DNA of 64,000 nt from JAGLCY01 sp965369705 (GCA_965369705.1 CBDURF010000001.1:1-64000), one strand, 5' to 3'. Counted from the first letter of the stretch, positions 1-9,977 are shown. Program-made: numbers and translations. Notes: generated from the letters alone by a model not told the origin.

Positions 1-124
1 GTGACAGTTGACCGAAAACGACGGGCGTCGCCATGCCGGTGATCGTCACCAGCAGGCGACGCCGTGTGACGTCCCCCAGTCTTTCCCCGGCGGGGACCAG
101 GACCTGGACCTTGTCAGGAGACAA
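1..124 (-). CDS. Possible partial hypothetical protein (cut by window edge)
   Basis: After the pepA stop codon the minus strand stays open to the window edge in a different frame. It could start at a TTG that overlaps the last codons of pepA, giving a peptide that begins MSPDKVQVLVPAGERLGDV and is rich in Val, Leu and Arg. About 41 residues are visible and there is no stop. I recognise no family. The short overlap with pepA is the style used elsewhere in this genome, which is the main reason for listing it. No strong Shine-Dalgarno sequence precedes the TTG, so a start further on, or no gene at all, is possible. Confidence 0.3.
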   Translation of the reverse strand, partial: MSPDKVQVLVPAGERLGDVTRRRLLVTITGMATPVVFGQLS

Positions 125-1637
125 GGATCTGCACGGCCCGGGCCATCAGCCGCGCCCCGAAACCGGTGCCACCCTTGGGCCCGGTGGCCCGGGCGCTGCT
201 TGACCAGGACGGCCCCGCGATGTCCAGGTGCGCCCAGGCCGTTTCATCGTCGACGAAATGAGCCAGGAAGGCGGCCGCGGTCAGGGCGCCGCCTTCGCGC
301 CCCTTGCCTAGATTCTTCAGGTCGCTCCAGGTCCCTTCGACCTCTTCCATGTGCTCGTCCACCAGGGGCAGATGCCAGACCCGCTCGAACGTTTCTCCGC
401 CGGCTTGTTTGAGGGCGTCGATCAAGGCGCCGCTGTTGGACATGAGGCCCGCGAAATGGATGCCCAGAGCAACCACGCAGGCGCCGGTCAGGGTGGCGGC
501 GTCAATGATGTAATCGGGTTTGCCACGGCCCGCGTACCACAGGGCGTCGGCCAGGATCAACCGGCCCTCGGCGTCGGTGTTAAGGACCTCGACCGTTTTC
601 CCGCTGGCCATGGTGATCACGTCGGAGGGCTTGACCGCCAGCCCGTCAGGCATGTTCTCGGCGGTCGGAACGATCACACGGAGATTGACCGGCACCTTCA
701 GACGGGCGACGATGAGCGCGGCGCCCATGACCGCGGCCGCCCCCCCCATGTCGGATTTCATGAGATCCATACCCGCACCGGGCTTCAGCGAAATGCCGCC
801 CGAATCGAAGGTGATTCCTTTGCCCACCAGGGTGATCGACGGAGCCTTCCGGCCGGCGGCGCCCTGCGCCCGGTACTCCAGGTCGATCAACCGGGGTTCC
901 TGGCGACTGCCCTGTCCCACCCCCAGGATGCCACCCATGTTGAGCTTTTTCATCTGGGCGACGTTCAGGACCCGGCAGGTCAGCCCCTCGGCCCGCGCCA
1001 GGCGCCGGGCCCGCACGGCCATTTCCTTCGGCGTCAGGATGTTGGGCGGCAGGTTGACCAGGTGTCGGGCAAACAGGCAGCCGGCGGCGAAGGCCCGGGC
1101 CTCGGCAACGCCCTTGCGCAGCGCCTTGGCCCGCGACGTCCCGGCGAGCACTTTCCATTCGCGGGGCAGAACCGGCTCTTTCTTGTTTTCGGTTTTCAGC
1201 TCGCCGATGGGCGCCAGAGCCAGCTCCACACCCTCGACCCAACAGCGGGCAAACGCCCGGTCGTCGAAGCCGACCGCTCCGGTCGGGGGCAATTGCACCA
1301 ATACGCGGCCCGCCTTCATGGTCCTGGCCCGTTTGGCCGCCAGACCGGCTACCTTGCGCAGGGTTTCCAGGCCGACTTCCTCGGCCTTGCCCAGACCGAT
1401 AATCAGGATCCAGCCGGCCTTGACGCCGGAGCAGGGTACCGGCAGCAGGGACTTGGTCTTACCGATAAAGCCTCCCTTGCGAATGAGAGAAGCCAGACCG
1501 GGACCTCCCCCCTTCAGGCCTCGGGTATCGGCCTGCAGGGGTTTGAGATCCGCTTTGTCGTCTTTCTGGAAAACAGGGTAAACCAGCAGGTCGCCCGCCG
1601 TTTCGGCCACGCCTGTCCGGGTGATCGTCCAACGCAT
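114..1637 (-). CDS. pepA: Leucyl aminopeptidase (M17 family)
   Basis: This is a cytosolic zinc or manganese aminopeptidase that removes N-terminal residues from peptides and works as a hexamer in known relatives. The 507 residues match the family length. The N-terminal half is the macro-like domain. The C-terminal catalytic half shows VGKGITFDSGG (about 271-281, metal-binding Lys and Asp), MKSDMGG (293-299) and the family signature NTDAEGRL (353-360). The ATG is preceded by GGAGG at good spacing. A promoter candidate lies just upstream, back to back with that of the symporter gene on the other strand. It is one of four peptidases in the first 20 kb, which suggests peptide use as a nutrient. 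Confidence 0.96.
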   Translation of the reverse strand: MRWTITRTGVAETAGDLLVYPVFQKDDKADLKPLQADTRGLKGGGPGLASLIRKGGFIGKTKSLLPVPCSGVKAGWILIIGLGKAEEVGLETLRKVAGLAAKRARTMKAGRVLVQLPPTGAVGFDDRAFARCWVEGVELALAPIGELKTENKKEPVLPREWKVLAGTSRAKALRKGVAEARAFAAGCLFARHLVNLPPNILTPKEMAVRARRLARAEGLTCRVLNVAQMKKLNMGGILGVGQGSRQEPRLIDLEYRAQGAAGRKAPSITLVGKGITFDSGGISLKPGAGMDLMKSDMGGAAAVMGAALIVARLKVPVNLRVIVPTAENMPDGLAVKPSDVITMASGKTVEVLNTDAEGRLILADALWYAGRGKPDYIIDAATLTGACVVALGIHFAGLMSNSGALIDALKQAGGETFERVWHLPLVDEHMEEVEGTWSDLKNLGKGREGGALTAAAFLAHFVDDETAWAHLDIAGPSWSSSARATGPKGGTGFGARLMARAVQILVS

Positions 1638-1679
1638 GAATGGAATCCTCCAGGATTGAATGAAACAGCAATCTGCAAT

Positions 1680-1707
1680 ATTCTAGCACCGCGGTAGCGA
1701 TTGGCCA
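1680..1707 (-). promoter_or_regulatory. Promoter candidate for pepA (extended -10)
   Basis: On the minus strand there is TAGAAT preceded by TGC (extended -10 form TGnTAGAAT) and a -35-like TGGCCA 16 bases upstream. The pepA start is about 40 bases downstream. The boxes were matched by eye to the sigma-70 consensus. Confidence 0.5.
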
Positions 1708-1754
1708 TCCAATTATCTGGGTCCGGCAGGGCTTCCCGCCGGGCAACCAATGAC

Positions 1755-1783
1755 TTGAGGCCTCGCGCCAGGTGTTCTACACT
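1755..1783 (+). promoter_or_regulatory. Promoter candidate for the symporter gene
   Basis: TTGAGG and TACACT are separated by 17 bases, 38 bases before the ATG of the downstream transporter. Each box matches 4 of 6 consensus bases. It sits in a divergent intergenic region with the pepA promoter candidate. Confidence 0.42.
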
Positions 1784-1820
1784 GCCCGGGATCGGCACTG
1801 AACCAATCGAGGACTCCCGC

Positions 1821-3095
1821 ATGACCCGCAAAAACTCGTTGCACTGGCAGATCCTCCTGGCCCTTGTCCTGGGCGTGAGCGCCGGCCTGATCTGGCCCCG
1901 GGGCACCGTTCTGCCGGGTGGGCTGGAACCCTACTCGGTCTTCGACTTCCTGGGCACGTTGTTCCTGCGGGCCCTGAAGATGGTGATCGTGCCGCTGCTC
2001 GCCGGATCCATCATTTCGGGTGTGGCGGGCGTGGGCGCCCACCGCGGCCTGGGCCGTCTGTTCGGAAAGACCTTCGGCTGGTACATCACCACCAGCCTGT
2101 TGGCGATCCTGACCGGTCTGGTGCTGGTGAACATCATCCATCCCGGGATCATCGGCGGCGTTCCCGTGGGCGAACGCATGGGTCTGAATGAAGCGCCACC
2201 GGAGCTGGCCGCCCAGCTCGCCGGACGCGGGGCCGGCGACCTGGTCAACATCATCCAGCGCATGGTGCCGGACAATCCGGTTGCCGCCGCGGCCGAAGGC
2301 CAGATGCTGCCTCTCATCTTCTTCTGTGTCTTGTTCGGCCTCGCCGTCACGAACCTGCCCGAGAAACACAGGCGGGTCCAGCTGGGCTTCTGGGAAACTC
2401 TTTTTGCGGCCATGATGAAGATCACCGGCTGGGTGATCGCCACGGCCCCGATCGGCATCTTCGGTCTGATGGCCAAGATCACCGCCACCAGCGGCTTTGC
2501 CGCTTTTGCCCCGCTGGCCCGCTACGGTCTGACCGTACTGGGCGCCCTCGTCATCCACGCCACGATCATCCTGCCGGTACTGGTCAAAACGATCGGCCAC
2601 CTGCCACTGCGCCGTCATGCCCGGGTCATGGCGCCGGCGCTGTTGACCGCCTTCAGCACCCGCAGTTCCTCGGCGACGCTCCCGCTGACCATGGACCGCA
2701 TCGAGAACGGCGCCGGGGTCAGCAACCAGGTCACGAGTTTTGTCCTGCCGCTGGGAGCGACCATCAACATGGACGGCACCGCCCTGTACGAATGCGTGGC
2801 CGCCATGTTCATCGCCCAGGCCTACGGGGTGGAGCTGGGTTTCCTGTCTCAAGGGCTGATCGTGCTGACGGCGTTGCTGGCCAGCATCGGCGCGGCCGGG
2901 ATTCCCGCCGCGGGTCTGGTGATGATTTCGGTCATCCTCGAAGCGGTCGGTCTGCCGTTGGAGGGAATGGCCTTGATCCTGGCCATCGATCCTATCCTGG
3001 ACATGTGCCGAACCGCGGTGAACGTATGGAGCGACAGCTGCGGCGCCGTGGTGATCGCCCGCACCGAGGGCGAGACCGATGTCCTGGCGAAGTGA
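1821..3095 (+). CDS. Dicarboxylate/amino acid:cation symporter (DAACS/SDF family)
   Basis: An inner-membrane secondary transporter that takes up dicarboxylates or acidic amino acids with sodium ions or protons. The 424-residue protein has the expected hydrophobic pattern of eight helices plus two re-entrant hairpins. The first hairpin shows the serine-rich TRSSSATLP (about 280-288). The NMDGT motif of helix 7 is present in GATINMDGTA (312-321). The helix 8 substrate-binding stretch DMCRTAVNVWSD is at 394-405. The open frame extends 40 codons upstream, but the chosen ATG follows a GAGGA sequence and gives the usual N-terminus. Substrate choice between glutamate, aspartate and C4-dicarboxylates cannot be read from the sequence with confidence. 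Confidence 0.93.
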   Translation: MTRKNSLHWQILLALVLGVSAGLIWPRGTVLPGGLEPYSVFDFLGTLFLRALKMVIVPLLAGSIISGVAGVGAHRGLGRLFGKTFGWYITTSLLAILTGLVLVNIIHPGIIGGVPVGERMGLNEAPPELAAQLAGRGAGDLVNIIQRMVPDNPVAAAAEGQMLPLIFFCVLFGLAVTNLPEKHRRVQLGFWETLFAAMMKITGWVIATAPIGIFGLMAKITATSGFAAFAPLARYGLTVLGALVIHATIILPVLVKTIGHLPLRRHARVMAPALLTAFSTRSSSATLPLTMDRIENGAGVSNQVTSFVLPLGATINMDGTALYECVAAMFIAQAYGVELGFLSQGLIVLTALLASIGAAGIPAAGLVMISVILEAVGLPLEGMALILAIDPILDMCRTAVNVWSDSCGAVVIARTEGETDVLAK

Positions 3096-3263
3096 CCTGG
3101 GGGAATTCGACCAGGGACGTTTGATGCTTGTCCCAGCGCCCCCGGTGTGTCACCCTGCTCTGCGAAAAGATATTCAACCGACCTATTTTGCAACGGTTCG
3201 AGACAGGGTGCGTATTAGGATCGGGTCTTGATCAATCGGCCGTTCAACCGCGGAGATACAGGT

Positions 3264-3959
3264 TTGACTGCAGGCAACGGACCAGACGAATTCAACGGCG
3301 GAAACTTCGGTGAAGGGGTCGATCAGGGTTTCGGCACCGCCGGCACCGAAGGTCTGCTGCTGCCCCCGTGGGAACGGCGGGAACGGTACGGATTCCTCAA
3401 CGGGCTGTATCTGACGGTCAAGGACGTTCTGCTGACGCCCCGCACCTTCTTCCACCGCATGCCCACCCAGGTCGGTCTGGCCCAGCCCCTTTATTTCGCC
3501 CTGGTCCTGGGCGTCGTCGCGGCCTTCTTCGGCTGGATGTGGTCCCTGGCCGGCAGTTCGCTGCAGATGTTCCTGGCTGAGGATCTGGAGAAAGTGGTCA
3601 AGGGGCCCCTTTATTCCTTCCTGGCCTTCCTGTTCAGCCCCGTGACCGTGGCGATCCTCGTCTTTCTGAAGGCGGGTCTCATCCACCTGGTGCTGATGCT
3701 CGTCGGCGGCAACAAGCTCGGCTTCGAAGCCACCTTCCGGGTGGCCGCCTACGGCGAAGCGGCCGGCATCATGGCTCTGTTGCCCTTCTGTGGTGGCATC
3801 CTCGGTGTGCTGTGGAGTCTGTTCATCACCATCGTCGGGTTGTACAGCATCCACGAAACCGATCCCTGGCGCGCCGTCCTGGCGGTGGTCGCCCCCATGA
3901 TCCTGTGCCTATCCCTGATCAGTGTGAGCGCCATCCTGGTGATGATGGGCCTGAGTTGA
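3264..3959 (+). CDS. Yip1-domain integral membrane protein
   Basis: A protein of about 231 residues with a Gly/Asp-rich cytosolic N-terminus (first 40 residues) followed by the pattern of a Yip1-type domain: a TPRTFFHRMP segment and five or so hydrophobic stretches. The function of bacterial Yip1-domain proteins is not established. An open frame exists from a TTG at 3228, but the in-frame TTG used here has GGAG eight bases upstream and is the better start. It is followed after 9 bases by a DUF2752 membrane protein, so the two are probably co-transcribed. The Yip1 assignment rests on overall pattern, not on a catalytic motif. Confidence 0.7.
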   Translation: MTAGNGPDEFNGGNFGEGVDQGFGTAGTEGLLLPPWERRERYGFLNGLYLTVKDVLLTPRTFFHRMPTQVGLAQPLYFALVLGVVAAFFGWMWSLAGSSLQMFLAEDLEKVVKGPLYSFLAFLFSPVTVAILVFLKAGLIHLVLMLVGGNKLGFEATFRVAAYGEAAGIMALLPFCGGILGVLWSLFITIVGLYSIHETDPWRAVLAVVAPMILCLSLISVSAILVMMGLS

Positions 3960-3968
3960 CCCCCCCCC

Positions 3969-4376
3969 ATGCGCCTTGACCCTGAAAAATCCCCCCTACC
4001 CCGGTTGCTGGTGTTTCCTTTTGGTATCCTGGCCGTCTTCGGCTTTGCCGTGGTCAAATTCAAGCCCGACCTGGTCCTGCGCCTGGCCCATTGCACCCTG
4101 CGCGACATGACCGGCGTGCCCTGTCCCACATGCGGAGGTACTCATGCGACGGTGGCCCTGGCCCACGGGCGCTGGGCCGATGCCTTCGCCGCCAACCCCC
4201 TGGTCGCCGGGGGCCTGGTCGTGTTCGGGATCTGGCTTCTTGCCGGAGCGCTCGCCACGGCCTTGCCTGGACTGCGACGGAATCTGGTGCTGACCTCCCG
4301 GGAAAAGAGAACCGCCAGGATCCTGGCGGTTCTCGTTCTTCTGTCGGCCTGGATCTGGGAGATCCTGCGGATATGA
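3969..4376 (+). CDS. DUF2752 family membrane protein
   Basis: A 135-residue membrane protein with the DUF2752 hallmark CPTCGGTHA (about 52-60), a CxxCG motif near a predicted membrane boundary. Hydrophobic segments lie at about 12-30, 78-98 and 114-133. The function of the family is unknown; members often sit beside Yip1-like or TM2-like membrane proteins, as here. The gene ends directly against the convergent acyl-CoA dehydrogenase gene with no spacer: TGATCA supplies both stop codons. Its last 70 bases also contain a perfect 28-base palindrome that looks like the terminator of the opposite gene. Confidence 0.85.
   Translation: MRLDPEKSPLPRLLVFPFGILAVFGFAVVKFKPDLVLRLAHCTLRDMTGVPCPTCGGTHATVALAHGRWADAFAANPLVAGGLVVFGIWLLAGALATALPGLRRNLVLTSREKRTARILAVLVLLSAWIWEILRI
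4303..4334 (-). terminator. Intrinsic terminator of the acyl-CoA dehydrogenase gene, nested in the DUF2752 coding end
   Basis: A perfect inverted repeat with 14-base arms (GAGAACCGCCAGGA and its complement, 4307-4334) is followed on the minus strand by TTTTCC. It lies about 43 bases past the stop codon of the minus-strand acyl-CoA dehydrogenase gene. On the plus strand no T-run follows, so the site favours termination of the minus-strand transcript. The arms meet without a spacer, so the RNA loop must form from the innermost bases. Confidence 0.68.
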
Positions 4377-5519
4377 TCAGAATTCCGCCAGCAGCTTTCG
4401 GGCGATGACCAGACGCTGGATCTCGCTGGTGCCTTCATAGATGCGCGTGACCCGCACGTCCCGGTAGTAGCGCTCCACCGCGTATTCCTTGCAGTAACCG
4501 TAGCCTCCGTGAATCTGGAGGGCGATGTCGGCGGCGCGCCAGCCCGCTTCGGTGGCCACCACCTTGGCCATGGCCGCCTCCTTGGTGTACGGGCGCCCCT
4601 CGTCCTTCAGCCAGCAGGCCCGGTAACCCATCATGCGGGCGGCCTCCAGGTCGGTGCCCATGTCCGCGATCATGTTCTGGATCACCGGCTGGGCAGCCAG
4701 GGGTTTGCCGAACTGTTCGCGGACCCGGGCGTACTTGATCGCTTCCTCGAAGCAGGCCTGCCCGATGCCCAGGGCCTGGAAGGCGATGCCGATCCTGCCG
4801 CCGTCCAGGGCCGTCAGCGCGATCCGCAATCCCTCACCCTCGCCGCCCAGCAACTGTTTGGCCGGCACTCTGACTTCGTCCAGGTCGATGGTCACGGTGT
4901 CGCTGCACCGCAGCCCCATCTTGTCTTCCTTCTTGGCGATCGAGAGGCCGGGCGTTCCCTTTTCGACGATGAAGGCGTGGGTGTCCTTGTGTCCACTGGT
5001 GCCCGGGGTCCGGGCCAGGATGACGAAAAAGGCCGCGCGGCTCCCGTTTGTCACGAAGGATTTGCTGCCGTCCAGCACGTAGTGGTCGCCGTCCTTCCGG
5101 GCCGTGGCGACAAGTCCCGCCGCGTCGCTGCCCGAGCCCGGTTCGGTGACGCAGAAGGCCGCGATCTCGCCGGCGGCCATGCGGGGCAGGAATTGTTTCT
5201 TGACCTCCTCGGTGCCGAACATGGCCAGCGGATAACTGCCCACGCTGTTGTGCACGGTGATCATCACGCACACTCCGGCGCTGGCCTTGGCCAACTCCTC
5301 GACCACCAGGGAATAGGTGAGCGTGTCGACACCCAGACCGCCGTACTTTTCGGGAAAGGACAGACCGAAGAAACCGTTGTCGCGCATCTTGGCGATCAGG
5401 TCGTCGGGCATGGTCGCCTCGACATCCATCCGGTGGGCGATGGGCGCGATTTCCTGGGCGGCGAAATCGCGCACCATGTCACGGAACATCTTCTGGTTTT
5501 CGTTCAGATCGAAATTCAT
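4377..5519 (-). CDS. Acyl-CoA dehydrogenase (short/medium-chain type), paralogue 1
   Basis: A FAD enzyme that oxidises acyl-CoA to trans-2-enoyl-CoA and passes electrons to ETF. The 380 residues form the usual three domains: N-terminal helices, middle beta domain with CVTEPGSGSD (FAD and substrate contacts), and C-terminal helices with QIHGGYGY. The catalytic base lies in YEGTSEIQ (Glu about 362), the position used by butyryl-CoA-type enzymes. The open frame begins 53 codons upstream, but the ATG chosen starts the conserved MNFDLNENQ and follows GGAG. It is a single-gene unit with its own promoter and terminator candidates, separate from the operon that carries two further paralogues. The acyl specificity is not clear. 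Confidence 0.95.
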   Translation of the reverse strand: MNFDLNENQKMFRDMVRDFAAQEIAPIAHRMDVEATMPDDLIAKMRDNGFFGLSFPEKYGGLGVDTLTYSLVVEELAKASAGVCVMITVHNSVGSYPLAMFGTEEVKKQFLPRMAAGEIAAFCVTEPGSGSDAAGLVATARKDGDHYVLDGSKSFVTNGSRAAFFVILARTPGTSGHKDTHAFIVEKGTPGLSIAKKEDKMGLRCSDTVTIDLDEVRVPAKQLLGGEGEGLRIALTALDGGRIGIAFQALGIGQACFEEAIKYARVREQFGKPLAAQPVIQNMIADMGTDLEAARMMGYRACWLKDEGRPYTKEAAMAKVVATEAGWRAADIALQIHGGYGYCKEYAVERYYRDVRVTRIYEGTSEIQRLVIARKLLAEF

Positions 5520-5564
5520 GGACTTCTCCGGGTTGCGTTTGGTCCAGGGTCGTCTCCGCCCACA

Positions 5565-5593
5565 ATAATAAGCTCTGTCCTCCCTGCGCCCAA
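5565..5593 (-). promoter_or_regulatory. Promoter candidate for acyl-CoA dehydrogenase 1
   Basis: TATTAT (5 of 6 to the -10 consensus) lies 17 bases downstream of a weak -35, TTGGGC, on the minus strand, about 45 bases before the ATG. It sits in the AT-richer part of the gap after the M14 peptidase gene. Confidence 0.4.
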
Positions 5594-5625
5594 ACCCGTT
5601 GACCCAGCTTCTGCGGCGGCCCTCC

Positions 5626-8607
5626 CTACCAGGGCGATGACCACCGCGTCCCCAGCCCGGGTCCCAGCAGGATCGCATTGATCAGCAGGCGCTCGCTTTC
5701 GACCACCCAGCGCCGGAAGGCGGGATGCCCCGCGAACAGGATCACCTGACCGCGGCCTACCGCTTCGCGCGTGGCGTACCCGGTATGCGCGAGACGGGCG
5801 GCGGCCTCGGGCCAGAGCAGCCCGCCCAAGTGCATCCGTTCGGTGGCCGGGAACCTGGCCGCCACGGATACCGGGGGCGCCGCGATCATGGAATCGCTGC
5901 CGCCGAACCAGACGCTGATCGTAGCGTCCAGACCGTAATTGAGCCAGAATTCCTCATCCAGATCAGCCCGGAGAATCGCGCCCTGGGGCATGAAGCGCTG
6001 CAGGCGCCGGTCGGCCGCCTGCCGGTCGGTTTCCTCGGGAGCCTTCTTGCCCGGCGGCAGGATTTCCTTGAGCCAATCGTCCAGCAAAACCGGGGATTCC
6101 GTCAGGGGGGTCCCTTGCTCGAATCCTGCCGCGAAGGGCAGGGCGCCCGGTCCCAGGAGTGGGGCTACGTCATAGGGGGAATTGCGAACGGGCTTGGGTT
6201 TCTTCTCCCCGTCCTCCTTGGACGGGGGTGGGTCCACCCGCAGCCCGGTCGCCACCGGACGGCCCGCGGTCTGGGCCTCGACCGCGCCGATACTCCAGAC
6301 CGGCGGTGGAAATTCGGCCAACGCCTGGCCCCGGAAGCGGGCCTTGGTCAAACCCGTTTCCTGATCCGCCAGCATGCGGGCCCCGCCGTCGATGCCGATG
6401 GCCGTGCCGCCCGCTTCGATCCAGCGGCGCAAACGGTCGACTCCGCCGGCGCCCAGGACCTGACGGTACATGTCCGGACCGCCGAACACGCCGGGAAAGA
6501 CCAGGACGTTGTACCGGGAAAGATCGGTGCTGCCGAAACGGCCCACGTCAAGGCTGCTGAACCGCAGGTCGAGTTCCTGGTCCAGGAGGTGCCAGATCGC
6601 ACCGTATTGGGTGGGAGAGACAGGCATGCCCGTCAGGACGCCGATCCGCGGGGCCACCAGGACCGGATATTCGCCGCCACCCATATAGGGACCGTCTTCC
6701 GCCCGCGACGTCGTCACCGGCACCAGAGCGACCCCGTGCGCGGCGGCGAGGCGGTTCAGCACGGCGGTGAGGTCTTCCAGGTTGCCTTCCCGGCGGACCA
6801 CCAGGGCGCCCCGCCGGAAAGCGAGCCCGGCGATGGTGAAGGGTTTTCGGGCGACCCGCACCGTGACTCCGGCCTGGAGCAGACTCGCCAGCATCCGGGG
6901 CGCATGGTCGGGATCACCGTCGATGATCACTGAACTGTAGGGTTCGGCAAGGACCGTCACGGCCACGGGCTCGGTCGGGGTCCAGGCCTGCCAGTCGCCA
7001 CGCGGAACCCCCCGGCTCCAATAGGCCGGGATACCCCTCAACAGGGGCAGGGACCAGGCGGTGGTTTCGTAGAGGCGGCTACCCTTGCCCTTTTCCAGGT
7101 ATTCCCTTTCATCCTGGAAGAATACGGCGTTCATGGGGACGTGGGGATCCAGGATCACCCGGGCCAGGAATCCCGCGGGCTGGTCCAGGCGCACCAGGAG
7201 GGTGCCCTCAGGCAGGTCCACCCCTGATTCCTCGCCGGTGCGGGCGTCGGTGAGTTTGTTGCCTTTGCTTGTTTCACCACGCAGGACCTCGACTTCCAGA
7301 CCCTGGTCCCGCAACAGGGCCGCGAAAGGTTCAAGGCGTACCGGGTGACGAGAGTCCGGTGGAAAAACCCAGGCCCTGACCTGGCCGTTCCTCCCGTTTT
7401 CCACCGCCTGGGAACGCGCGGCGATCTGATCGGACAGAACCTCGGCCGAACTGTGGGCGAGCGAGGTCAGATTGGCCATCGACGAGGTGGTCTGGTGCTC
7501 GATGGCCTGGGCGAAGGTCCGCACCGTTCCGCTCCGCTTGCGCACGAGCGTGCCGGTTGTGCGGGACATCTCGTAAAGAATCCCGATGGCGCCGTGGTAG
7601 GAAGCCCAGGACGAACCGTACCCGGGGAAGAACTCCTCGTTCCACTCCCCGGTGAAGTAGGGATAGCCGCGCCCGTCCAGGGCCCGGGCCTGATCGTCGG
7701 AGAAGGGTAGCTCCCACTTGCGGGCGTTGGGCGGCAGATGGGGATTGAAGGGATGCCGGGGCGGCGGAAACAGATAGGTGGCGTTGGCCCCCATCTCATG
7801 GCTGTCCACCAGCAGTTGGGGCAGCCAGGAGGCAATCTCACGGGACCTGGCGCTTTCGGGCTGGTTCATGGTGAACCAGTCCCGGTTCATGTCGAACAGA
7901 TAGTGGTTTCCGCGCCCCCAGGGCCAGACCGCCCGGTGGGAAAGATCGTCCTGGTCGGGATTGGCCGAGCGGTGGGCGAAGGACAGGATCTGGGCCAGGT
8001 AGCGCGCCCGCCCGTCCGGGTTTTCGCAGGGATCGATGAGCACCAGCAGCCTGTCCCGCAGGCTTCGTGAGACCTCATCCTCCCCGGCGACAAGCACGTA
8101 GGCCAAGGCGGCGGCGGCGTCGGTGCTGCTCAGTTCGTCGCCGTGGATTCCGTAGGCCATCCAGGCCACCGCCTTGGTGTTGCCCAAATCCTCGGCCGAG
8201 GTCTTATCTGATTGCCGGGGGTCCAGAAGCGTGACGTGACGCTGCTTGAACGCGTCCAGATCGGCGATGGTCGCCTCGTCGGACACGGCCAGGATCACCA
8301 CGGGCCGGCCTTCATGGCTGCGGCCGTATTCCATGAGGCGGGCCCGGGGCGAAGCGTCGGCCAGGGCTTGGTAAAAGGCCAGGACCTCCTCCGGCCGCAG
8401 GGGACGCTGTCCCGGTTCCACGCCTGTCACCCCGACCTGGGTCGGAAGGTCGGGATCAAAAACGGCGTTCGGAAAAAGCTCTTCGAGTGCGATGGCTTTC
8501 ACCCCGGCGTTGAGACCGGCGGCTGCCGCGGACGAGATGAACAGGGAGCTTAAAAGCAGGGCGGCAAAAACGCCGGCCAGCAGGACTGGAACTTGAAACC
8601 TGAACAT
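5626..8607 (-). CDS. Large secreted M14-family zinc carboxypeptidase
   Basis: A 993-residue exported metallopeptidase. Residues 1-30 form a signal peptide ending in SSAAAAG. The M14 domain follows: HGDE supplies His155 and Glu158, NPDGR is at about 196-200, NRDWF at 241-245, and the third zinc ligand is His270 in VDSHEMG. This arrangement resembles the large M14-like peptidases of Gram-negative environmental bacteria. A later section around VLVFPGVFGGP and GIDGGARMLAD looks like a class I glutamine-amidotransferase-type fold, known from such proteins, with no clear catalytic role here. The ATG is preceded by AGGAG and by a good promoter candidate. Likely role: digestion of peptides in the periplasm or outside the cell. 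Confidence 0.92.
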   Translation of the reverse strand: MFRFQVPVLLAGVFAALLLSSLFISSAAAAGLNAGVKAIALEELFPNAVFDPDLPTQVGVTGVEPGQRPLRPEEVLAFYQALADASPRARLMEYGRSHEGRPVVILAVSDEATIADLDAFKQRHVTLLDPRQSDKTSAEDLGNTKAVAWMAYGIHGDELSSTDAAAALAYVLVAGEDEVSRSLRDRLLVLIDPCENPDGRARYLAQILSFAHRSANPDQDDLSHRAVWPWGRGNHYLFDMNRDWFTMNQPESARSREIASWLPQLLVDSHEMGANATYLFPPPRHPFNPHLPPNARKWELPFSDDQARALDGRGYPYFTGEWNEEFFPGYGSSWASYHGAIGILYEMSRTTGTLVRKRSGTVRTFAQAIEHQTTSSMANLTSLAHSSAEVLSDQIAARSQAVENGRNGQVRAWVFPPDSRHPVRLEPFAALLRDQGLEVEVLRGETSKGNKLTDARTGEESGVDLPEGTLLVRLDQPAGFLARVILDPHVPMNAVFFQDEREYLEKGKGSRLYETTAWSLPLLRGIPAYWSRGVPRGDWQAWTPTEPVAVTVLAEPYSSVIIDGDPDHAPRMLASLLQAGVTVRVARKPFTIAGLAFRRGALVVRREGNLEDLTAVLNRLAAAHGVALVPVTTSRAEDGPYMGGGEYPVLVAPRIGVLTGMPVSPTQYGAIWHLLDQELDLRFSSLDVGRFGSTDLSRYNVLVFPGVFGGPDMYRQVLGAGGVDRLRRWIEAGGTAIGIDGGARMLADQETGLTKARFRGQALAEFPPPVWSIGAVEAQTAGRPVATGLRVDPPPSKEDGEKKPKPVRNSPYDVAPLLGPGALPFAAGFEQGTPLTESPVLLDDWLKEILPPGKKAPEETDRQAADRRLQRFMPQGAILRADLDEEFWLNYGLDATISVWFGGSDSMIAAPPVSVAARFPATERMHLGGLLWPEAAARLAHTGYATREAVGRGQVILFAGHPAFRRWVVESERLLINAILLGPGLGTRWSSPW

Positions 8608-8663
8608 TATGATCTCCTGCGGGGGAACATTGATAGCGGAGGGTGCGTTCTCTGGGCGCGGAC

Positions 8664-8691
8664 ATCATATCACAGTTTCGAAATTTGCCAA
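8664..8691 (-). promoter_or_regulatory. Promoter candidate for the M14 peptidase gene
   Basis: TTGGCA and TATGAT, each 5 of 6 to consensus, lie 16 bases apart on the minus strand in a locally AT-rich stretch. The predicted transcript would start about 50 bases before the ATG. Confidence 0.55.
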
Positions 8692-8703
8692 CCAATGACG
8701 AAG

Positions 8704-8729
8704 CCGCCGGACCCGAAAAGGTCCGGCGG
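8704..8729 (-). terminator. Terminator-like hairpin after the acyl-CoA operon
   Basis: A perfect 10-base stem (CCGCCGGACC with its complement) encloses a 6-base loop about 80 bases past the end of acyl-CoA dehydrogenase 2 and just before the M14 promoter. The sequence after the stem is only modestly T-rich, so it is a hairpin in the right place rather than a textbook intrinsic terminator. Confidence 0.45.
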
Positions 8730-8808
8730 AGTGGTGTATAACCTCCAACTGGGATCCACGGGAAATCCGGCAGCGATTTCACGCCGGACACATCCTCAGA
8801 GGCACAAC

Positions 8809-9951
<1,143 letters not shown>

Positions 9952-9977
9952 GTCGCACTCCTTGGCTCCGGGTCAGG

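Noticed and set aside
8..412. A 134-codon plus-strand open frame at the window start
   Set aside because: It is antisense to the end of pepA and is very rich in Arg and Pro, as expected for a shadow frame.
3188..3218. TTGCAA and TATTAG as promoter for the Yip1-like gene
   Set aside because: The spacing is 19 bases and the -10 match is weak; transcription may instead come from the symporter promoter.
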